A DNA stretch of 64,000 nucleotides from Membranipora membranacea. Its lineage: Eukaryota; Bryozoa; Gymnolaemata; Cheilostomatida; Membraniporidae. Location: contig OU612074.1 in the NCBI GenBank assembly GCA_914767715.1, positions 4,665,501 through 4,729,500 on the forward strand, written 5' to 3'. The notes beneath the pieces were generated by a model. It saw nothing but the letters and a program-made list of their open reading frames with translations, searched no databases and was not told where the DNA came from. This document shows, piece by piece, positions 1-12,100 of this stretch. The position numbers were made by a program, and so were the translations under genes. How positions within the stretch are numbered: the stretch's first letter is position 1; the number at the start of each line of letters is the position of its first letter.

Positions 1-1561
1 GGTAGGAATAGATTTGGGCGAGAAAGAGGTGGTCGAATGAATATCACTCCTTGTGGCTTTTTTTGTCGGCCATCAATGCAATAATAGATAGCCTCTACTC
101 TATCCGGGTACCTGGCAGTGTCAATCCACTTTAGATCACAGCTCAGAAACTCAGGCAGAGATTTTGCACCTACACATGTGCAATAAAAGTTTGAATGTCA
201 AGCAACAAGTAGTCAGGAATAAGTAGGCGACTAACCCTTACTTTTTTTACTTTTATCATTCACTCACTCTGTACAAAGTCCTGAGCGCCACTGAGAATAA
301 TTTCTCTGAATGGCTTGTAGGCTCAAAAAACTAAATACTTTGCACTCCAATTTTACTTCAAATCAAGTGCTCAAGTGGCAAAGGCTCATCTCAGACTTTA
401 TAGTATCTTTCCACCGCTGCCGGGGTCTTCCACTCCTCCTTTTGCCACCGACCTGTATATTTGTGACAGCCGGCAAGGTGAGAAAGTTTAAAAGGCTACA
501 TTCCAATCCCTCCACTGACCCGATGAAATATGGCGGCTATGCCCTGATCTCTGATCCATCACATATTACTTATTGTAACATCCACTGATTGGCTGTCTTA
601 GGTAGAGATTAACTTCTGGGAAAACTATTTGTCCCTAACTTTTTTGCTCGGTTATTTCATTGTTATGACTTGGAAGAAAACAACCTATGCATCAGTGACA
701 TCCAAGAGAGCAGTATAGGATTTTTTGTTTCATTAGCAGCCATCCAGTCTAACTGTCTTAACAGGATACTAAATATATCTGGTGATTAATACACAGGCAC
801 TTAATGAAGATGATCACTGTGTACAAGGTAGTGGTAGGCAAGCTAGGGTAATGAGTTAACAGCACAGATAGTGCTTTGGATTCAAACAATAAAGTTTCAG
901 AGTGACAATCATAAATCCCAGTCACTACACCACTTTGCAAGGTTGTAATTCTGCCGACTGTTAGTTAGTTTCACTGCGTTACATCAGCTGTTTTACGTGA
1001 GTTTGGGTTCTGGGTTGTGTCATTTCCTGTTGTATTCTCTGCACCAAATCGGCCTGATTGTTAATCTATGTAGTTGATAATTGATGTGTTACATGGCACA
1101 AGCAATATTTTATCAGAATCTCGTTAAACCAAACAGATAGGAGTTATATTATATCATATTTGGTAAATATTAATGTGAGCTCATCTCAATTTTGGTAGGG
1201 AGAAAATCTAAAATCTAAATTCAGCAGGTTCGCCAGATATAGGGATATTGATTGGAGAATGAGACGAGTTTCCCAATTTTTCCTGTTTGTTAGAAACTAA
1301 CGTACAAAACCATGGATGTTGTTGGCAATTGCCACAGGTCATTAATCATTTTCAATGCGGATGATTAGTTCATTGCCTCTAAAAAAAAACTTCCTTCTTT
1401 GGTGCAAATGAACTGGGAATTATAACGCTAGAGACAGGTTTTATGTGCTTGAGTGATCACGCATCACTTGATGATAACACAACACACCGTCTAAGGTTGA
1501 TCAGTCGGATAAGAAAAACAAACTGTGCCACACATCTTATTATTTACAACTCTACACAAGA
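1..1561. other. Upstream spacer, no gene recognised
   Basis: AT-rich sequence with only short open frames (for example 310-588 on the + strand) that show no domain, no codon-like composition and no convincing splice sites. It presumably holds the promoter of the RING/B-box gene that starts at 1562, but I see no clear TATA box close to that start. Confidence 0.5.
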
Positions 1562-4500
1562 ATGGCTGCAGCGGGAGTTAGAGTGAGCTGGTTAGAAAAC
1601 CATCTGGCATGCTCTATATGTATGGATGTGGTGCCTCTCAGAATACCACCCTGTCAGCATCTGATATGTAACAGCTGCATCGGTAAGTGGACAAATACTG
1701 TCTTCATTAATATACATATACTGTAGGTGTACCAGAGACTATGGATTATATGTAGGCTCTGGGTATACTTGATCCTATGAATGGGTGCCACATTTAGTAT
1801 ACACCTGCTAGCCTACAATATGCTACCATAGGATTAATATAGTGAACCTAAATACAAGCAGGACGAAAACCTGACTTTGTTGTGTGCATTACGCTACCTT
1901 AGCTGATGACCTTGCCGATGCCGATGGCACTGTTGAATGATAGGATACAGTTCCATCATTACCTTTGATTTCATGTGTCTGCATATCAACAGTAAATCAA
2001 TCACATTTGTATCACAATCAGCAGTTGAAACTTCACGTTCAGTTTAGCATATTTACTATTTTATAGTATTTGCAATGGCTAGAACTGTTAATTTATTGAC
2101 TGATGCTATACGATGATGTAACACTTATTTTGTAGCAAAATTGAAGACACAACATTCGAGCAAGGATAAGTTCACATGCCCGACTTGTGCTGCAGATTGT
2201 GATGTGGATCTACCGCTATGTCGGCTGACAGAAGGAATTAAAGATTCTCTCACAACAACAGGTGGAAAATCTCCATGTAAGTCTTTAATTAGAGACTAGA
2301 TTAAGTTTGGTCTCCCTCAATCACTATGGTCCCATGATTCGAATGAGTTGTCCACTCCCATTTCGAATGAAGAATGCATGATGAACAAAAAACCAAAAAT
2401 ATCTGCTGCGGCCAGAAATTGAACCTGGGCCCCCAGACCTAGAAGTATGTGTCTCTACGCAAGCTATCCATTCATCTACACAGCCTTATGCCACTGTGGA
2501 TCTTACTGGTTGCGTATATTTGCTACATGAGTTAAACTAAATCCTTATCCCATGTATGATTAGCCCTAAAAGTGATGACACGTTGACATATAGAAACATA
2601 GTGATTCTTTGGCTCATATTTCTTTTGCTCAAAATAAGAAACCACAAACAAATCACACTTTCCATTCACACAAGTCCCTCTCCCCAGCCCCACCACAGTA
2701 GGATTAATAGCTGATTATTTTCTGTAGGAGTCTTTCATAGCACTCAATAACTCTGATTATTGGAAAGTCTTTTGGCCCACGTTAATGATGGAGCATTCAA
2801 TCTAGCTAAATTGTACTGGTATAGGATTTCACACATTGCTGTCTGATACTTCGATGTCATCTAATACCGCACCCTGGTGATGACTATGCACATCTGTATC
2901 ACATTATCTCAGTCAATTAGCCTTCTGCAGTCACTGTCACATCCAACCAAGTCAAGGATTCTAAATCAAAATATCAATCACTTCAGTGCTTCAAGTAGAA
3001 TAAGGACATTATTATCCTGAATATTTTTCTATGTTGCAGGGAAGGATTCAAAGCTTTGTGATACAGCGCTATGCACGCGGCCGGTTGATATGAGATGCTC
3101 TACTTGTAAGGTGTTTATCTGTTTTCGGTAAGTCGGTGCTAATAACTTCGCCTCAAGTAGTATTTCACAATATCCTCTACAGAGAAAAAAAAATGATTGA
3201 TTCCCGATATAACTTTACTAGATGTTTTCAAGGAGTAAGGATGTATCCTTACTCTGTGATGTTTTAAACCCCAAACAATGCAGTTGTGGTCAAATTTCCT
3301 TATTATGTTTTTAGCTAGATGTACCTATAAATCTTGTATTGGTTGATAACTCAAATTCTTCCACAACTAAAGCAATTAATATTTGGATGCCAAAGGTTAC
3401 TGAAGTTTATGTGTTTGCTATGAGACCTGTTAGATAAAGCTTCCGTACCATCAAAGATAGTGTAACTACTTATTGTCTCTCATACCAATACTAAATTTGC
3501 AACGGTTCACTTCCTCAGAGTGAAGACACTCATGAATGATAATAATTGTGGTCTATGATAGCATGTGTACCTGCTCATCTCATTTAATGGGATCGATTAA
3601 TCAGGACTTGGCAGATACAAAAACAATTAACTTGCAAACATCAAGTTAAAAGGAGTAGGTTGTTAGATCATCATTGCTTACATCGATGATACACAGACAC
3701 ACTACAGAGTAAGGGGCTGTTGGTTGGTGGGGGTTGAGAGTTAAGGGTGCTCAATCTATAAAGTGAGGTTTTTCTTTAGTCTCAACCAGGGACTATGGAT
3801 TATTTATCTTGATACACTTTGTCGAGCAGTGAACTCATATTTCATAGACTAGCACCCAAAGCATGGATTTATCTCCGATTTACAAACTCCGTGTTGGAAC
3901 TGAAGACCTATTCAACTTTCGACGGGTTTCACATCAGAATCAACGAGCTTGCCTGATTGAATCACCATTATTATAGTTGTATAGCTCAAATTTTATATGA
4001 TTTACGCAGATGCTGTAGAGATGGGACATGTCGCGACGTCGGCAAGCACGCTGATTGTGTAGATGTTAGAGAGCTGGAGTCGGAAGCAACTCAAAAATTA
4101 GAAAGGTGGACAACTTCACAACAAAATCAGGTGTGTATAACCTAAAAGTTGTCTGCTATAACTAGACTTTATTTGAAGACTTTACCCTGTAGACTTTAAT
4201 ACCCTGGCAAATCTAATTTGTAAAATAAAAACACGACATAGGCCTAATGAAAAAAGAGGAAGCTACCAATTGAACAGTGAAGTGAGTGAAACATGTATTG
4301 AACATGTTAGCTGACTCAGACTTCCTAACATGTGGATATTGAGAAAACTTAAAACTCAACCAAGGGGCTTACAGACAAGCTGTATAGAAGGCACTAGTGC
4401 TGACACTTTTCAGGTGAATTTTGAGGTTGGCAGAGCAACCTCGCGTGATAAGTCTTCAAATTTCATGTTCACTTCTTACTAGAAGTTATACAGCGAGGTT

Positions 4501-6102
4501 GAGGTAGTCCTAAAACGGCTATTAGTCCTAAAAGGGCTATTAGTCCTTAAAGGGCTATTAGTCCTAAAAGGGCTATTAAGTTCGCATACAATTGATACTC
4601 GTAAAATGTGTAAATATTTTCTAATATGATGTGTAAGTAGTAAAAGTGGGAGCAGGTCGTTAGCCCGAACCCATTGAAACGAATGAGCGACTCGATCCCT
4701 TTTGTAACGTTCCTGGTGGAACGACTACTCATATTGTATGGGAGTTGTCAATTTCTACTCTATCATTTTGTATGGTGAGGATGGAAGTTTGTTTATGTAA
4801 TTCTTTTTATGTATATTTATTCATGATAAATGAGATGCTTGTGTGGGTAATGTGATTGATCACATTCACTGTTAGCTAGTGTTGTTGTAAATATTAATGA
4901 ATTGAGTGTCAGTTTGTTTGTGAGGATAAATGTTCATTGGTACAGGGTAGAATGATAAATTGATATACAAAATGAGCAGCTGTATATATATGTTCATTGA
5001 AGTGTTAAAACAATTTCAATAAAAATCTGAGGACAATGCGGCAAAGACAAGGTTTTGAAATGAGATACATGCATAAAATCACATAAAATAACACGGGAAT
5101 AAATGAATGCAAAGTTGACAGATTAGGCATCTGACATAGCCCATGGAACAGATTGTACTAGTTTACATGTTACTGGTAGCAGGTGCAAGCATTCCTGATC
5201 TGACAAAATTGGCAACGCAATTTGTGAGTGCTCCCGTAGGCAGCAGGGTAACAACGTCAGACTCATGCTATGACTTTGATGAGCATAAAGCTGATGAACA
5301 TAACTTTGACACCCACCATTCCAACGCAAATTACGCTGCCCTGGATAAAAACAACAAAAAAGTAGAAAAACAGATAAAAAAATTAACAAAAAAAAGAAGA
5401 AAAAATGATTAGTTATCAATTAAAGATTACAGACTGTCTTTAATTGCCATTCGTCGTAGTTTTTGTCTCATATTTCTATCTAACTCTGCCTCTGCTGCTG
5501 CCAATTCCCTGAGTGTCGCTCTTGTTTTACGCACCAGATCCGATCTCATAATTTTGAATCGATGTTGCAACCTCTTTACATCTACAACACAGAAGTTTGA
5601 GTTCACGTATTAATGACAATTGCCTTCAGGAATGTAATGAAAGTATCACTACCTTCAGAAAACATCGATGGTTAGTGTACTGAATGTATGTACTTACGTT
5701 TGGCATCCATTATTGGCACTCTACTCTCACATGTCGGACAGTGAAAACTTTCAGCAGCAAATATTTCTTTTAATTCATCTGAAGTCTTTGCCGTCTGTCT
5801 CGTGAGGCACAGCTCCTCACCATTAGGAAACATTTCTTTGGCGCATTCTGTACAGGAACGAGTCTGCAACAAAAAACCCATGACTAGTTACCAAGCCAAC
5901 ATAGTATTCTGAGCAATGGAAATTCACATAAGCAATTTGTCAAGTCATATACAACAAAGGTAAAAAAATTGAAACATAAAAAATATTATAATTATAGTAG
6001 GAAAAATAAAGCAAAGTACATGTGTATACTCACATGTTCCATAGTGATAAAAGTGTCCTATAATAGATCAAACAAATAGTCACTTTGGTAGTGTGTAAGT
6101 CC

Positions 6103-6136
<34 letters not shown>

Positions 6137-9100
6137 CCGTGAGTGAATTTGGTAAGCAGGCAAGCACTTAAATACCAGTGAACCAAGTGGTTATATATTA
6201 CTCGGAAGATACCTATTCATATTAGTGTTTCCTAGGCAACCTATGATGGAACGGTTAGAAGAGACAAGTGATTATATTAACCTGTTGAAACATCTGAGTT
6301 CACCCATCAATGCAAGGCAATATTTGCTAAGCAATCTTGCAGGCAAATGTTATCCTCTATCTGTGACATTGATGGATGACAAATCCAGCACGCTGTACAT
6401 GATTCAACAAAATGTGGAAGAATTGTATGTAAATGATATTGAATTGATATCAAGAAAAATCTTATCTGCCAGCCAAACTTCACAGACCTATGCCTCCCTC
6501 TGTGAAGAAATCTTATCTTCTTCCACAAACAGCAAGAAGTTGCTGTTTCATTCTATCACATTATTGACTATTCTACAAAAGGTATTTTTGTCATTGGGCA
6601 AAAATGAAGTGAGGAGTATAATAAGCACCCAATCAATAAACAGTTTTTGCAGAACTTTAAATAAAGCTATCGTTCGCATGAGATTTCAGACAGTGACACT
6701 GCAGATACTTTATGTATTGGTTACTTTGCTGTTATTTAGCATAATCAGTCTATGGCTACTACATAATGGATAAAACAGATGCATCTATGGCTGCTACTTT
6801 GTGGGAATTAATCTCCCTTCAGGTCAGCAAAAATTGTCAAGGCTGTAATTCTAAAGGCTATACAGACTTCTCTCATCATGACTGTCAACTTATAAATCAA
6901 TACATGTATCTTTTGCACACTGACAAATTACGTCACCATTTTGATATTTGGTATGAAATCGCAATGCAGATGATTCCATCAGGACTTCATAGACCTGTGA
7001 CAAGATATTTAATAAAGGCAAAGAAAGAGACTTTGTTCAGTCAGATCGTGGTACTGCTACCAGACGCACCCTATACTGTCACATTACCCCCTCATTTACG
7101 TTAGTTTACCATGCCTGTGTCTGATATCACAACCAGACAGTTTTTATCACAATACCGTGCACTTCTCACAATTATCCTGATTACCATAGCCACCATATGT
7201 TCGCTGTGTGCAGCGTTTTTTCAACAAGAGAAAGGAGAGCTTCATTCTATCATAAAACTCCTCGGTGAAAACTTTGAATCCACTACAAAGTCAACAAACT
7301 CTACACTCTAGTATGGCTTCAAATCTTAAGACGACAGAATTTCAACTTGAGACACCGTTCACATCTATAATCTCAGGTAAGAATTTTATCTAGTTGTTTT
7401 TTGACCTTAAGCATGGTTATATGTGCCTCATATCCATAGCGGAGGTGAGCCTTCATGAAACTTCATGTTGGGATTTATGACAGCGAATTTGCCGAGCAAA
7501 CAACCAAGGGTATTTGTAATTGACGTCAAAGGGTGGTGCTGAATGACTAACTAATCTCCTTAATGCGTTCAAAATTAGAGCAGAAGCGGAACTTTTGCGG
7601 GTAAAAACTCCCATATTATCGGAACTTTTGCGGGTAAAAACTCTCATAAAATATGAAATTTATTGAGCATTTCATTACCGCAATCCTTCCCTTAATTTTC
7701 AACACACCCAGTACTTGGAGGTACAGTTATCATGTGATGGTTAGCTTGTATAACAGTAATTACATCTGTGTCTGCAGAAATTTAATGAGCATTTCATTAC
7801 CAAAATCCTTCCCTTAATTTTCAACACTTCCAGTACTTGGAGGTGCAGTTATCATGTGATGGTTAGCTTGCATAACAGTAATTACATCTGTGTGTGCAGA
7901 AATTTAATGAGCATTTCATCACCAAAATCCTTCCCTTAATTTTCATCACTTCCAGTACTTGGAGGTGCAGTTATCATGTGATGATTAGCTCGCATAACAG
8001 TAATTAATCATCTGTGGTTGCAAACTTGAAACAAACACTTAAGAGGTCATAGTGAAATGATGAGCAATATTCGATGTATGTGTGTAGATGAGAGAATTTT
8101 AGTCACAATCTCTGACCTGCTGACTGTTTATGCTGTCTGTTTCTAGGGCCAACATCAAGTGGTAAATCTACCCTACTAAGGGAGATTATTTCCAATGCTG
8201 ACAAAATCTTTGTTCCACTGCCTGTGGAAATAATTATCTGTTACTCAATCTACCAACCACTTTACAACTCTTATGATGCCTCGGTGCCAATAAAATTTAT
8301 AGAAGGGCTAGCAACAATGGAATCATTACCTAAAGATCGACAGCATAGACTTCTAGTCATTGATGATTTAATGGAGGAAGTCTCCAGCTCTAAGGATATT
8401 GCTGACTTTTATACAAAATTTAGTCATCATTATAATTATAGTATAATCACACTGACACAAAATCTATTTTGTAAAGGACCATTTTTTCGTACGATTAGTT
8501 TGAACTCACACCATTTCTGGTTGATGAAATCTGTGAGAGACATTTCAGTAATCAAAACAATTGGCAGACAAATGGGTAAGGAAAAACTTGTGATAGAAGC
8601 TTATTTGGATGCAGTGAAAGATCGTTATGGTTATCTGTTTTTGAATTGCTCCCCAGGTTGTGATGAAAAAGCTCGTGTGCGAGCTAAGATTTTTGAAAAT
8701 CCAAGCGTTGTCTATTTAACAAAGTGATATTTTTTTCTAAAGAACTGATGTTTCCACAAGGGTTAAACAGCACTCATCAATTAATTTTTCAAAGTCTAAG
8801 TGGTAGTCAATAAATTATCTCAGAACACAGAAATATCTTAGTCATGGGTTGTTGAACACAGTAATCATTGGAGCTACAGGCAAACATTAATATTTTTTCA
8901 TGCAACAGAAAAGTAACCCTCCCTCTAAGACACCTCTAAGCTGTGTAGATTTTAGACTGGAAACCAAGGTATAAAAGCTCAGCGCTGGAATAGCCAACAC
9001 ATTCTTCCAGTTTAGTTTGAATTCACTAAGCTCACAAGAAGCCACCACTCTTCTTTAGCAGATTTGATCTTCCTTCAAATATTAATCGTAAGTTTGTTTT

Positions 9101-12100
9101 AAATGTTTTCACATACAATGATCTTTGTTTTTTTCATTTTTATTTTTTTACTTTTGTTTTGAAATTCTTTTTTAATCTTTTTAATTTTTTTATATTATAG
9201 ATGCTAGACACTTGTTTTGGATGTCAATATGACAAACCCGGGCAAAGATCCCATATGGGAGATGGTGGTTGTCTGTCAACAGACATGAGGACCATCATTC
9301 ATGTAAGAATGCTGACTTTACTGGTTAAGTTTCATTGTAGTGTGTTTTTTGTAAATTGCCCAAGATTTTTTTTTCAGTTTTTTTAGCGAAGATTAGGTCC
9401 ACCCTGAGGGCGTGTCGAAAACGCTCATCTTTTAACTCATTATTTTCTTTTTGTAACCATCTGTGTTTGGGGTGTACCTCATTCAATAATCGTTGTAGAG
9501 ACTAAATTTCAATGATGCGTGAACAGAGTATTGATTCATATTTGGTTTAAAAAATTTTTTTTGCAATAAACAGTTTTAAATTGATAATGTTGTATTTTTG
9601 CATAAACAGCTGCATTTCAGTTTTAAGCAAACCATTCATTTTTCATTTTGTTTCATTTTAGATGCCCAAGAGAATTGGAGGTGATGCGATGAGCTCCTAT
9701 GCCAAACGTATGTTTCTTGACGATGAAGCTAAGGAGGTTAAATTGTCTGATGGTGCATATGATGATGAAATGGTAAGTAACTTTCATGAATTATTGCCTG
9801 ATGCATAATTTGATGTGCGGGGATTAAATGGAGTGAAGTACATGTTATTGTAATTACTGTTACCATTGCTAGGCAACCTAGCATTGAATTGACTTGTATT
9901 GAATTGATAACTCCAAACTTGTTTGGTTTCAGGAAGAATTTGAGAATGAATTTCAGATACAGTGCCCAAAAAAAAGACCAGCTTCAAGTAAAGGGAAGTC
10001 CCCGGCAAAGAAACTAAAAAGAGTGAGTTATTAGAGTCTGTTTTTAATTCAATTCACATATTATAATGTACTACTTTTACAGCGTTATAATGCATAGTAA
10101 CTACACATCTTATGTCAAAGTTTGATTGATGAGAAAGTCAGGTGAATAATGACCTGGCTGTTATTTCAAAGCAACACTCTGAAAATAGCTTGTTTCTCTT
10201 TTTGAAAGATTAATGTGTAATGAGCATGGAATTATTCATTTCAGCTTGATAATGAAGTTGACGACGAACCTATTGTCCTATCGTCGGAAGACGACGAAAA
10301 AAGAGATGAGTTACATGCTTCCCACTCCAAGAAGCGCAAAGCTTATCAGCGGGTAAGCACATTTTACTTTAGATTATCAAAGTATCAAACTGTCATTCAC
10401 GAGTGACTTTCATTGATGCATATTTATCTCCGACAAAGTCCAATGTGTATACCATCGTACCTAAGTGTGCTTGTTGTCCGCATTGCGTTGGACTTATTTT
10501 AAAAATTATTTTTTATAGATGTTCAGCGATAGTGAGGAGGAGAATGTTGATGGTAATGGTGATATGCTTGATGCACCGATTCCAAAACGAAAGAAAAAAA
10601 CCATCCAACCATCCAAAAAGGTGACTCACGTTTCTTAACTTGCATTCCCAAATTATAAATGATACCATGCATCTAGTTTGGTGGTGTATCAAATCATTTT
10701 ATCAGATTCCATCTCTCAACCCAAGGTATATCTGTGATCAATACATCCCTGTTTGAATTCATAATAATATACTCTCAAATAATTAAATAATTTTCTGATT
10801 ATGATCATTTTAGAACATGACGAAGCTGAGTTTAATTAAGCTCCCACTACCAAAAGTGGATGATGATGGAGAACTCCCTGACTTAGATGACGAAGAGCCG
10901 TCTACTTCGTCAGTTGTGAGGGAGTTCAAGCAACAACGTGCAAAGAATTCCCAAAAGCCTAGCACCCCAGAGCCAACACCTCCACCACCACAACAAAGGC
11001 CCCTACTTCTACCACCAACTCCTCCAACAACTCAATTTCCTGGACTAGTGGTTTTCCCTGTGAAGGTGGAGGCCTTTGATATTGATGACGTCGAACTAAA
11101 CGTATGTTTTCCATTTATTGATTCTTCTTATCCTTCTCATGACAAACTCTCCACATTCATATCATATGTTTATCATAATTAGAGTATTAGCATAATCCTT
11201 AAAAATGGAATTCATATACATGTAAATTGCACATTATAAATAGAGTATAACGACAATCCTTAAATATAACTTATATATTTACGATTATAGGAGGATGGTG
11301 ACGTCTGGCACAAGTCGGACACACTCAGAAGACCATTGAGCATCACTGCTCTTCACCAACTGTCGGAAGGATGTAAGTTTTATAAGTTGTTTCTTCTCTG
11401 AACTGACTTTGCAAAAAAAGGACAACTGTAAAAATGGTTAACTATTGGTATTGTGTTTAGTTTTGGGAGTTATGTCTTTGCAAGGATAGGACAACTACTA
11501 AATATTTAAACACTGTTATTGGACTTACACTGCACTACATTGAGAATAGAATAAGTGACAAATGCTTCAGGTATTTTTGCAGTGGTGTCATTTCAAAGTA
11601 TTGACAGCTGTTGTATGATGTGTCGTTTTACTATTGTCAAAATGTCATTATTTTTCTGTTGTTTTTGTAGTTATTAGCCCAAGGTACCAATACGGAACAA
11701 AAACAATCCGCGGGTATCAGGTTTCACCGGCAGTATCTTCGCCGTTGGCACGGGCGCTTGCTGCAATAGAGAGCAAGTATGAGAAATGTTTTATGGGTAC
11801 CAAGGTCAATAAACGTTTCAGAAGTCAGTATGCTCGTCTCAGGATAAGAGGAACACCAGAGAATACTGATACAGTGTGAGTAATAGTCTTCTTCTCTTCA
11901 TTACCTATATACAGCTTTGATTTGCCAGTTGGCTTCGTAGTGTAGATTATAAAGTGACTCATTGTCATTTCTATCACATTTGCATGTAAAACCTTCACAA
12001 ATCGATAAGTAATCCCCGAGTTTTTTTGTTGATTAGATTATACAACTGTCAGCAGACACTCACACTCGAGAATGCATTGGAGCTAGGAGCAGTGTGCAAA

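Noticed and set aside
5123-5419. 98-aa - strand frame with a Phe-rich start
   Set aside because: It is antisense to the 5143-5412 frame; its Phe run is simply the complement of a Lys-rich stretch.
6243-6773. Bcl-2-like identity for the tail-anchored protein
   Set aside because: Length and C-terminal anchor fit, but no BH1/BH2 motif is visible, so topology alone is not enough.
7655-8020. CRISPR-like array
   Set aside because: Three 122-bp units with no unique spacers, in a eukaryotic intron; a plain tandem repeat.
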